Source: Eutypella sp. D-1 (lineage: Eukaryota > Ascomycota > Sordariomycetes > Xylariales > Diatrypaceae). From it: DNA of 64,000 bases. Position numbers and translations under genes: made by a program. Positions 38,293 to 47,648 of the stretch are shown here, in pieces. Within the stretch, counting starts at the first letter, position 1, and each line of letters opens with the position of its first letter. The stretch covers positions 2,728,001-2,792,000 of the forward strand of contig JAJTTP010000003.1 of assembly GCA_023313575.1 (NCBI GenBank), given 5' to 3'. The notes beneath the pieces are model-generated. The model saw only the letters and a list, made by a program, of their open reading frames with translations. It ran no database searches and had not been told where the DNA came from.

Positions 38293-39998
38293 TCAACGGC
38301 CGCCGGCAGCGATGATCTTTTCTATCTCATCCGGGTCCTTGACGGCATCTGTGAGGTTAACGTAGCCGTCCTTGGTGATGAGGAGGTTATCCTCGATTCT
38401 AGAAATCGCATCATCAGTCAACAGCCAGGTACACACACATACACGTTTCTCATGGTGGAAAAAGTAGACGGGGGATACAAGCACTTACCTAACACCGCCG
38501 ACATCCCAGAAACCGTTCAGCACATTCTCGTCGATGAAGCGGGAGTGCTTCGGGTCTTGGAGGTAGGGTCTGACGATGAACTCGCAGAAGTAGATCTAGA
38601 GAGGGAGAGCACAGAAGTCAGCTGCGCCGAAAGAGGTCTTATCGGGATAGTTACAGGAGCACGTACACCAGGCTCGACAGTGACGACGCTGCCGGCGGGC
38701 AAAGTTCCGCGGAGGCGGAGGTACCGGAAGAAGGGATCGGGGTCGTCGAAGTTGGGGTGGCCGCCGGTGTCGTGGGTGTCGAGGCCGAGGTAGTGGCCGA
38801 GGCCGTGGGGCAGGAAGGCGGCGCTGGTGCGGGCCTCGAGGATCTCATCTACGCTGCCGCCCTTGAGGACGCCGAGGGACAGTAGGCCCTCGACCGCGAT
38901 CCGGTGCGCCAGCACGTGCGCGTCGTCCCACTTCACGCCCTCCCGGAGGATCGCCATCGTCTCCGTCTGCATCCGCAGCACGATGTCGTAGAGCGCGCGC
39001 GACTTCTCGCTGAACTTGCCTGAGATCGGGAAGGTCCGAGTCTTGTCCGTGGAACCCTTTATTAGCCTTTTTATATCCACAGCGGGCATCACCCCGCTCT
39101 TCGGGGGAGGGATGAATCACAACGCAACGACAAATCCTGGTCAACTTACGATATCAGCGGCGTAGTTCCTCCACTCGGCGCCGGCATCGAGGAGCAGCAG
39201 ATCCTTGCCCGCGAGATCCTTGTCGTTGTGAACGTAGTGGAGGGTGGCGGCGCCGCGGCCGGAGGCGACGATGCTGGGGTAAGCCTGCTTCTTGGCGCCG
39301 CGACGAATACACTCGCCGATGAAGGCACCCTCGAGCTCGTACTCATTGGAAGCGCCCTTCACGGCCTCCAGCACGGCGCGGTGGGCGGCGCCGCTGACGA
39401 TATTGGCCTTGCGGATCATGGCGACCTCGTAGTCGTCCTTGACGACGCGGCTCTCGTCGACGGCCTCCGCCAGCAGCGCGAAGTCCTTCTCCGCGAACTC
39501 GAGGAACGTCACGTTGTCCCCCACGCGGTCAGCAATGGCGAACACCGTGGCTTTGCTGCTGCTGCTGCTGTCCCCCGAGGACGCCGCGGCGCCTAGGCGC
39601 GCGAGGGTCGGGTTCAGCTCGGAGGTCGGCAGCACGGCGTCGACGTCGTATTTCGCCAGGGCCTCCTGCGGAGACAGGGGCAGGCCGCTCCAGATGACGC
39701 TGTCCGGGTCGACGGGTGGGATGAAGAGGGTCGAGGTGCCGGAGGCGATGTCATAGACCAGCGAGCAGTTGGCTTCATCCACGCCCGTTAGGTAGTAGAA
39801 GGCGCGACGTTGCCGGAAGTGGACCGGCTCGTCGCTGTCCTCCTCCAGCGCGTCCGTCCTGCCCTCGACGTAGAGGATGCTCCCCTGCGCCAGCGGCTCA
39901 TCGGGTCGCTTCGAGCGGATGTAGTCCGCCACCCGCTTTGCGTGGGCTTTGGCCGGGTACTTGCCGGCGAGTACCTTTTCAACGTCTATGTCTGCCAT
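38293..39998 (-). CDS. pepP: Xaa-Pro aminopeptidase (M24B metallopeptidase, pepP type)
   Basis: This dinuclear-metal peptidase cleaves N-terminal Xaa-Pro bonds in peptide turnover. Exons are 39998-39150, 39041-38667, 38595-38489 and 38398-38293. Introns of 108, 71 and 90 bp have donors GTAAGT, GTACGT and GTAAGT and AG acceptors, and phases agree throughout, giving 478 residues. The N-terminal AMP_N domain covers about 8-165. The M24 fold has all five metal ligands: Asp271 (LLLDAGAEW), Asp282 (YAADIT), His366 ([16 protein letters not shown]), Glu406 (VTVEPGIYFCEF) and Glu446 (GGVRIEDN). I chose the ATG of [10 protein letters not shown] because family members start [14 protein letters not shown]. 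The frame continues 96 codons upstream to an ATG at 40286 with many Arg, Ser and Thr and few acids, which could be a targeting peptide or just 5' UTR. Confidence 0.93.
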
Positions 39999-41493
39999 TT
40001 TCTTCTTTTCCGTCGTTGTGGTTGTGGTCGTCGTTGTTGTAAACGCCGCTGCACCAGCACCAGCACCACCAAGTTTACCAAGTTTGTTTGGCCGGGTGAT
40101 TTGGGAGAAGCACTTGGCTTGATGCGGGGTAAGAACAGCAGATCTCGAAGGAATAACTCCCGAGTGAGACCTGACCACGCAGAGTCCTCGGGATATATTT
40201 GTATGCCGCGGAAATACAACCCGCCGTGCAACTCCGACGATTCCTCTGAGGTTCGTGGTGCAGTAATAGCGAGAGACTTGGTACATGTAGTTGGGGGATC
40301 TTCTCTAATCCATGGACAAGTTCCTGCCAACTTTCCGGTATTACAACAGTGGTAGTTGGTGGTGTCAGTGGTGTCAGTACTTCCACAAGAGCGGCGGCTT
40401 ATAGCGGCTTAACTTGCAAATGACGAAAGTAACCTTGGAGCCCTGGAGCTCTGGAGGAATGTGGTCTCGGATTGGCCGGTGATTGCAACGGTTATGCCCT
40501 TATACGCTCCTTCTTATCTCGTTCGGGCGCAGTTGCGATGGCGTAACGTTAACGGCGGCGTCGTTTTAGTTATCTACGCGCGAGTTGGCTGGCGGGGTAA
40601 ATCGCGATAATAGCATATTACCGCCCATCCGAATATATCATCTATTAGCACCCCCACGCTCTCCTACCCGTGGACCTGGTGTCCAGTACCTAGGTATGTA
40701 TGCTCGACTGAATTGCCTCATAAGATAGCTATCTAGGTGGGTAGATAAATGGTTAGGTAGATTAGAACACTACCTAGGTAGTTTTCGTTTTCGATTAAAA
40801 CCAAAGACGGGATGCATCTATAATGCTTAGCCCCTTTTTCCAGGACTTCTCGTTGATACGCGCCCCCCCCCCCTCGGATCCTTCTTCCCTGAACCGTATA
40901 AGGTACCGAGCACTCCGCGTCATGGCGTAAATCGTGACACTCATTACATGATATTCTACTTGTGATCGCGCCACCAGATATCATCCATTCTCCCTCACAG
41001 AGGTACTATTATGTACGATGATGGCCCAGGTGATTGTACCTTAAAAACCGGTTCAATCCCAGCCTCCACTCCCCCTGTCCCCACCCTTTTCAAATACATA
41101 AATGCGTAAACAATACATACATTTTCATTTTCCGTCAAACAAACAGCCCGCCCGATCCTAGTCGCAAAAGCGTTCACCCGGGGTATCCATCTGTGTTGTT
41201 GTTTGTATAAAATACAGCTCGTGCGTTCGTCTCGTCCTTATATGTAGTAGTAATGCTTTTGACGTGCTGCGATGGTGATTGGAAGTGGGTTTTGGTTTGT
41301 TGGCTGAGCTGGGTTGTGTTGGGTTCGGCCCGGCCCGCAGGTTTCGTGTCAAGAGCTTAGGTCGGTTACACATTCGAATTGAGGGATCGACGTTTCGTCT
41401 ATTTCGATAGCGAGCCAGCCAGTAACCGGAAGGACTCTGGACGAACCAGGAATGCCAGAACAGAGTGGTAGACTCCCACCTGATTTTCCTCTT
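39999..41493. other. Intergenic region with ACCTAGGT palindromes
   Basis: About 1.5 kb between the aminopeptidase start and the 3' end of the cyclin gene. It contains an in-frame extension of the aminopeptidase (39999-40286), two ACCTAGGT palindromes in a TAGGTA-rich stretch at 40688-40779, and a C-run at 40862-40872. No gene is seen. Confidence 0.6.
40688..40779. repeat. Cluster of TACCTAGGTA-type palindromes
   Basis: ACCTAGGT occurs at 40688-40695 and 40772-40779, with further CTAGGTGGGTAG and TTAGGTAG half-copies between. Similar palindromes recur in other gaps of the window. Confidence 0.7.
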
Positions 41494-42639
41494 TTATGTC
41501 CCGACGGCCTCCGCCACCTCTTTCTTCTTCCGCCTATTCTCCAGCTTCAGTACCGGCACGCCGTCCAGCTGAGGCATGTGCGCGCCTACGCGGCCCTCGA
41601 GGAAAGGCTTGCCGCTCTTCAGCGTCTCCCAGTGCGTCCTGAGCGCGTCCTCGTCCACCCGCAGCTCGAACCCGGCGAGGAAGCAGAAACTGATCTCGAG
41701 CCTGGCGAGTTCCACCTCCGACACCCCGCCCACCCTCGCCATCTTCTTCTGCGGGTAGTTCAGGTCCTCGAGCGCCTTCATGGCCACCCGCAGCCCCGCC
41801 AGGAGCAGCCGGTGGCAGTTCCGGTTCGTCACGGGGATGGCCCGCTCCTCGACCGCCAGGCGGAATATGTAAAACGACGTGGCGAGGTATACGGCCGTGC
41901 TCATCGGGCAGTACTGGTGTATTCGCAATAGGTAGTCCTCGATCGAGATGGGCGGCGGAACCTTGCTGAAGAACTTCCGCGTGATCGCGCTGTGTTGGAG
42001 GTTTAACGGTTGCGAGTCCGCGCCGATTACCACGTAGGGACCCGGCGGCGCCGCCGCTGGAGGTGGCGACGTGTGCCGTAGACGCACGCCATCTATAGGC
42101 TGTTGTGCGCCCCCCGACGAGGGGGTTGACAGTCCGGACACAGGCGGCTGGAAATTCCCGAAGAAGCCTCCTTGTCCTTCGGCCTCCTGCGCTTTCTGCT
42201 TGTCGCTCTTCTCGGCCTGTTCGCGCAGCCTCGTGAGGCTCTTTTCGGAAAGAGTCCTGGCGAGATCGGCCTTCTCGCGCTGCATCCCGCGCATGTGAGG
42301 AAAGGTAGGGTTCGCGGGTGGCGGGGTGGGCGGGACGTCGCCGGTGATGCGCACGAGGGCGTCGATGCCGGAGCTGAGTAGCTTAAGGGCGGCGATCGGG
42401 GGGAGGGTGAAAAGGTCCTGGGAGAAAGAGTCCGGGTTGGCTGCGCCGAGAGAAGACGGGGTACGGGCCTGACTTCGGAGTCGGGGATCGGTCGAGGGGT
42501 TAGGAGGCGGTGGTGGTTTCGTCGGCGTAACATGCGCCTCCGGAGACTGTTCTTGTTGTTGCTGCTGACCAGACAAAGGTGCTTCGCCTTCGCGGTGCGG
42601 GCTGTTCTGGTCCGCCATGTTATTATCTTCGCCGTCCAT
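41494..42639 (-). CDS. PHO80/PREG-like cyclin (PHO85-type CDK partner)
   Basis: This intronless 381-residue protein has a PHO80-family cyclin domain over about residues 210-335, with ITRKFFSKVPPPISIEDYLLRIHQYCPMSTAVYLA split here for length: ITRKFFSKVPPPISIEDYL is followed by the YCPMS helix start, then NRNCHRLLLAG and GGVSEVELARLEISF. In yeast and Neurospora such cyclins partner PHO85/PGOV kinase and keep the phosphate-starvation transcription factor (PHO4/NUC-1) out of action when phosphate is ample; the same role here is inference. The N-terminal 200 residues are Pro/Gln/Ser-rich and disordered, with a coiled-coil-prone charged stretch at about 118-155. The C-terminus has a basic RRKKKE cluster. 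The ATG at 42639 is used; MADQNSPH at residue 8 is an alternative. A three-copy 10-bp repeat lies 48-77 bp upstream. Confidence 0.9.
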   Translation of the reverse strand: MDGEDNNMADQNSPHREGEAPLSGQQQQQEQSPEAHVTPTKPPPPPNPSTDPRLRSQARTPSSLGAANPDSFSQDLFTLPPIAALKLLSSGIDALVRITGDVPPTPPPANPTFPHMRGMQREKADLARTLSEKSLTRLREQAEKSDKQKAQEAEGQGGFFGNFQPPVSGLSTPSSGGAQQPIDGVRLRHTSPPPAAAPPGPYVVIGADSQPLNLQHSAITRKFFSKVPPPISIEDYLLRIHQYCPMSTAVYLATSFYIFRLAVEERAIPVTNRNCHRLLLAGLRVAMKALEDLNYPQKKMARVGGVSEVELARLEISFCFLAGFELRVDEDALRTHWETLKSGKPFLEGRVGAHMPQLDGVPVLKLENRRKKKEVAEAVGT

Positions 42640-42686
42640 CTTCCACTATCGGCTATGGGGGAGAAATGAATGCGCTCGGTATATAG

Positions 42687-42716
42687 CGTGAGATATCGTG
42701 AGATATCGTGAGATGC
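42687..42716. repeat. 10-bp tandem repeat CGTGAGATAT x3
   Basis: Three adjacent units (the third ends GC instead of AT) lie 48-77 bp upstream of the PHO80-like start codon, so within its promoter or 5' UTR. It may bind a factor; no evidence beyond position. Confidence 0.85.
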
Positions 42717-43270
42717 CGTGGGTGAGAGGGCGAGCTAGGGTTTCAGAATGCCTCGTATGTCCACCGTCGGAGCGCGCCGTTGGTTTTCGAATCGGCGGTT
42801 ACAAGGAGGCGTTGAAGGAGGCGTTGGAAGGAGGTGGTGACTCGAGGCTACTTTGAGGCGCACGAGGTTATCGAGTCTGATGACTTTTGTGCGCACGAGT
42901 ACGCGACCTTGGTAGGGATTCGGCAACAACATACATGGTCCTGCCAATAGGAAGTTGCTTTTACGCCCGGCAAGCGAATTGACGATCCTCCTTGCTCGTG
43001 ATCTTTTTTACCCGTGATGAAAAGGCGCGGGGGCGAGTTCAACGAGGAAAGGAAAAGGTTTATCAAGTCGCACGACAGAGACTAACAACTACTAGGTCGA
43101 CCAGTACGGTACGTTGTTTTTCTTGCTGAAATCGGTTGAATTGGTTGAATTGGTTGGGTTCTGGGTTCGTGGTATATTATTATCAAGATGGCGCTAGGTT
43201 ACCATCTCGCAAAGATCCATTATGCGATTGTGTGAGAGAGGAGGGTATATAGTGGCGAGAGGAAAGGCAG

Positions 43271-43294
43271 AGAGATAGAGAAAGAGATAGAGAA
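43271..43294. repeat. 12-bp tandem duplication AGAGATAGAGAA
   Basis: Two exact adjacent copies of a purine-rich 12-mer, followed by a third partial copy (AGAG). Confidence 0.85.
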
Positions 43295-43913
43295 AGAGGT
43301 TAAGTAAATTAGAATACGTGTTTTGGCCGGTAAATGCCTATAATATTAATTACTGCTGCTGTTCAGGACAGTGAATGTGCTAGGGCTCTAGAGTACCTAG
43401 TCCTTCGTTGGGTGGTGGTCTCGTGGTCTGCCGGTCCTGGAACATTCAGGCGGCAAGATGATGAAGCCAGTGAAAGGCGATTTGTGACTTTGTGGGGTTG
43501 ACGATGCGCAAGTTAATTTGGCAATTCAATCAGTAATTACTACCTCCAGCTACTATGTATACTCTGGTAGTTCATTGCAGCTAAGAAAAGAGCTGAGAGA
43601 GGTCCCAAGAGAAATGGCAGCAAAGTACTAGAAGCCATGTAGTACTTACACTTCACTAAATATGTACATATAAGTGAGTAGGCATCGGGAAGGACTCGGT
43701 GCTCATGTGGACTCGAAGTGGATTTCAAGGTGGTTGCGATAAAATATAGCGAGCAATAGTATCTGAGTTATAGTGGGTTATAGTGGATACCTGGGAACTG
43801 AACTGCCTGCTTGTGGTATAGACCATGGTGGGGCCGGCTAACGTCTCAAGGGTCCCTCCTGTCTTGTCTTGCCTGTCCCCGATACTACCCATACTACCTA
43901 AGTACGGATAACT

Positions 43914-44529
43914 ACCTAGGTACTTATAATTGGCTATTCCATTGTGTGTTATATTATTCACTCCCGAGGATCTTCGAATGAAGTAGTAGGTCAGTTCGTG
44001 CTTGCGATAACTGGAAAACAATTCACAGCAAGTCACGGCAAGTCGACCCGACTCCCAAAACGGAGTCAGGGGCTCTATATAGAGAAGACTGGAACAATAC
44101 CTACCTAAGTACTCTTAGGTAGTTAGTTATAGGCCATCTCAACTAATCCACTATGTAATGCCTCTCTTGTTCGGCTGCAGACATCGGATCGACTGTTTCT
44201 CGACCACAGATGGGCACAGCCAAGCAACTAAAAGTAACAGATATACTACGTAGTGGCGACTACAGTCCAGGCCCTCTCCTTTGCCTCCGTCTCAGACCCT
44301 GACGGCCTGAGGCCGCGACTGCTGCGGGCGCAGGGGTGGTTGATGAATGGATACCCGACTCGGCGGGGCAATGCTACCCACCTACATACATAGCAGCCTA
44401 CCAACTGGGTGACAATGAAAATGGTTCAGTGCCTAGCTGTGTACCTACGGATGGCTTGCGTACTGACCCATTTTCATTGGCAACCACTTGCCTACCAACC
44501 TACCTGCCCAGGTGGTTAAGTACCTAGGT
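43914..44529. repeat. Scattered TACCTAGGTA / CCTAAGTAC palindromes
   Basis: ACCTAGGT lies at 43914-43921 and 44522-44529, with related half-sites (CTACCTAAGTAC at about 43894, ACCTACCTAAGTACTCTTAGGTAGTTAG near 44100 shortened here to ACCTACCTAAGTAC and CTTAGGTAG) between. They can form short hairpins. Confidence 0.7.
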
Positions 44530-45653
44530 ATGTATGTAGGTAGACAACTTGACTGTTCAAAGATTTGAATTTAATGTAATTACTGGCGATTACTTCCATA
44601 CCTACTTTCCCGTCTCTTGCTATTAAGTTTTGGCAGCGTATAAGTCTGAAATGGTGCTCACGGTACAAATACAACTCAGACTCAGGACAGGAAATAGGGG
44701 GGGTCTACATCGAAACTAGGTGGTTCCCCCTCCCTTTATCTTATCGTCGGTCGGCGTTTCTCCGAATCTATTTACGGTGAGGGGCAACAAAGTAAATTGA
44801 GGGGCATGTATGTAGGTCCATGGGTGCTGTAAGGTCACATAATCAGATAATGGATCTCTACAGTAGAGTCGGGTACATAGAAGCTGAAACAACCCCACCT
44901 ACCTACCTGTTGATCGTCGAGATAAGATAATTATAACACCCGCTGCCGCCCCTCGCCGCCCTCCGCCCGCTTGATCTTTCGGAGATACCGCAGCGGTAAA
45001 AACTTCGTCACGTCGTTGGTCGGAGGGCGGGGGGCGGCGCTTGGGCGCGATAACAGGAGATGATCTACCAGGGCCGCATACCATTTACATACGCGCGACA
45101 TTAGCTATGTACGCACGGCAGCAAGGCGCATTGTGGCAAAACTTGCGAACGAGTAGATAGATGAGTCGGTATAACTATTTCTTAATATGCACATGTAATA
45201 ACCCCTTAAGAAATACCAAAAAGCTTTTGGATTTCGGGAATGAACCCTACCCGCTTATGGTCGATAGCTTACGGAGGTTGGTTGGTAGGTGGCTGGGAGG
45301 TTTGAGGGTCTGCATGGCCATGGGTTGATCTCGTACGTTGTCTTGTAATCAGTAGAAATTCCGCGTTACTTGTTATACCTCTAATCTACGCTGGGGGCGA
45401 AGGGTCACATAAACCGTAGCCAAGACTTGTACCTGAGTAGGACCATGCACGGCCAGGTAGCATGAACTCGTGGTTGTGGTGGTGTGAGGTTATGTAGTTC
45501 TAGTAAATTATACTAAGACTTTAAATATCTAAAAGCTATACTACATATCCAGAAAGTTCCCTACGCTTGAATAAACTCCCAACTTGTATATCAGCGCGTC
45601 GGGCTCTAGTGCACTTTGCAGTCAGTCAGTCAGTCAACCAGCCAAGACCCAGC

Positions 45654-47648
45654 TCAGGAACCCAGCGAGACCTTGCAATCGAGAACGGCGCTCTGGCCGG
45701 CCTGCACGGCGGAGATAGCCTGCCGAATTGTGTCCTCGAGCTGGCCGGCTTGGTCGACGCGGGCCGCGAATAGGTCGCCGCCTGCCGCCGCCTTGGCGAT
45801 ACCCGCGTAGTCCGGCGACGGGTCGAATGAGATGTTGATCTCCTCGTTGCTCGCTGTCGAGCCCAGCCCGTCCGGGTGCACGAGGAGCATCGACCTCCTC
45901 GGTGCGTTCCAGCCTGCCGATTTTGTGTGACATTAGCAACTCGTCCGTCCACGACTTGTCTTATTCATCGCGTCTCCGGCATACCATGCGTCACGATAAA
46001 AGAAGAAAAAAAGGGGGGAAGGCAACTCACCTTTGTTGTTCAGCACAATTGTAAGCACCGGGATCTTATATCGTTTGGCGATCCAGTGCACGCTACCGGG
46101 CACAGAGAACAGGAACGTACCGTCGCCGACGATCTGAACGACGAACTTCCCTTTGCCCGGTCCGCCGTGCTCGGCATCCGTGGCGAGCTTGACACCCAGC
46201 GCGCCGCCGCCAGACCAGCCGAGGCCGCCGCCACCGCAGTTGATCCACGACCCGGGGTACTCGGGTTGGATGTTGTCGTGGACGAAGAGCGTGTTGGTCA
46301 CGGCCTCGACGGCCCAGATCGTGTCGTCGGGGCACAGCTTCCGCAGCGCCGCGCACAGGTGGCCCGTCCCGAACGAGCCGTCCGCCGCCGGCCTTGACCG
46401 CGCCTCGATCGCCGCCTTGAGCTCACCGTGCTGCGTCTTTAGGACTTCCAGCCGCTTGTCTGCCGCCGCGGCATCGACCACACCCAGGCCCTCCGCTTCG
46501 GTCGTGATCTGCTCCACGGAGACGAGCGGGTCGGCCCGATACCGGTGACGCGCGGGAACGTAGAACAGCGGCATCAGTTGCTTAAGAGGATCGACGTCGA
46601 TGTGGAATATCTTGGCGTCGGCGCGGGGCTTGTTGTGCGTGGGGATCCAGGGCACGTCGCAGTCAACCACGACGATAACGTCGGCCTTCTCGACCCACGG
46701 CTCAATGCCGAATTTCAGCCCGAGCCACGCCGGGTGCGACGCCGGAAAGCACATGTCGCTACCGCCCGTGTCGAGCACGCGCAGGCCCTTGACTGTGTCC
46801 GCTAGCTTCGTCAGCGCGGCGGGCACCCGCTGGTTGCGCCCTGAGTACCCCGTGATGAGCAGGGGATTCTCGGCGCCCCGCAGCGCCTCCGCGATCTCCC
46901 GCGCCGCCTTGGGCGTAAGGCCGCCCAGCTCGACCGGGTCCCACTCCTCCTGGTTTAGCGAATAGGGCTGAATATCCTCCTCCATAACCTCGCGGGCGCC
47001 GACGAGATAGACTGGGCCGCGCGGGTCGCTCGTCGCGAACTGCAGCGCCCGGTTCACCATCTGCTTAACGTTCTTGCCCGTCTTGATTTCCGCCGCGTAC
47101 CGGCAGTACTGGCCGATGATCTGCTTCTGGTCGGGCACGTCCTGGATCCAGTGGATGTACTCGGTCCGCGAGCCGCGCATCTCGCCCTCCAGCGTGAAGG
47201 GGCTCAGCCCCGCGAAGACGAGCACCGGTGCCCGCCCCGTGCTCGCATTGTGCACTGCCGCGCCCAGGCCCTGCGTCCCCACGTCCACGTGGACGATAAC
47301 GCACTGCGGCTTCCCCGTGAGACGCGCGTAGCCGTCGGCCATGGACATGGCAACCATCTAGTTTGATTCATGTCAGCTCGCGCGTGCCCGAGGCTTGTCA
47401 CAACGAATAATGATGAGCGGAGGAAAAGTACGGGCATGGAAGTGGTACGGGGTTTCCCCAAAGAATCGCCAGGGATCGCCTACCTCATTGGGACAGGTGA
47501 TGATGCGGGGAAACTTATCCTTTTTCTCACGCTGCCCCTTTACCATCGCCTCAATGATACTTGGGTGGTCAGAACCCAGGTTCACGAAGCAATGGCTGAT
47601 ACCCGCCTCCCATATCGCCTCGAAGAACGCGAACGAAGCGGTATACAT
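45654..47648 (-). CDS. Thiamine-diphosphate-dependent enzyme, acetolactate-synthase-like superfamily
   Basis: A 583-residue ThDP enzyme with the three-domain layout of acetolactate synthase, benzoylformate decarboxylase and oxalyl-CoA decarboxylase. Exons are 47648-47484, 47357-46031 and 45913-45654. Introns of 126 and 117 bp have donors GTAGGC and GTGAGT and acceptors CTAG and GCAG, with phases 0 and 1 agreeing. The catalytic cofactor-activating Glu is residue 55 (CPNE), followed by VAMSMADGYARLTGKP. The central domain spans about 225-370, and the ThDP/Mg motif is GDGTFLFS..VLNNKGWNAP at about 466-501. The substrate cannot be told from sequence; fungal copies are often annotated as acetolactate synthase-like, but the true ILV2 enzyme looks different. 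Upstream, the frame is open 194 codons more to 48230 with many Arg and Ser, so a mitochondrial leader is possible but unproven. No gene neighbour clarifies the pathway. Confidence 0.9.

Larger units (their letters stand above)
42640..45653. other. Intergenic region upstream of the cyclin gene
   Basis: About 3 kb without a convincing gene. It holds the cyclin promoter with a 10-bp tandem repeat (42687-42716), a 12-bp duplication (43271-43294), and several TACCTAGGTA-type palindromes at 43890-44530. It becomes AT-richer toward 45.2-45.6 kb. GC-rich reading frames at about 44940-45060 match nothing known. Confidence 0.55.

Noticed and set aside
41022..41060. A-box-like TGGCCCAGGTG followed by B-box-like GGTTCAATCCC
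   Set aside because: The boxes are only about 27 bp apart, too close for a tRNA, and the would-be acceptor arms do not pair.
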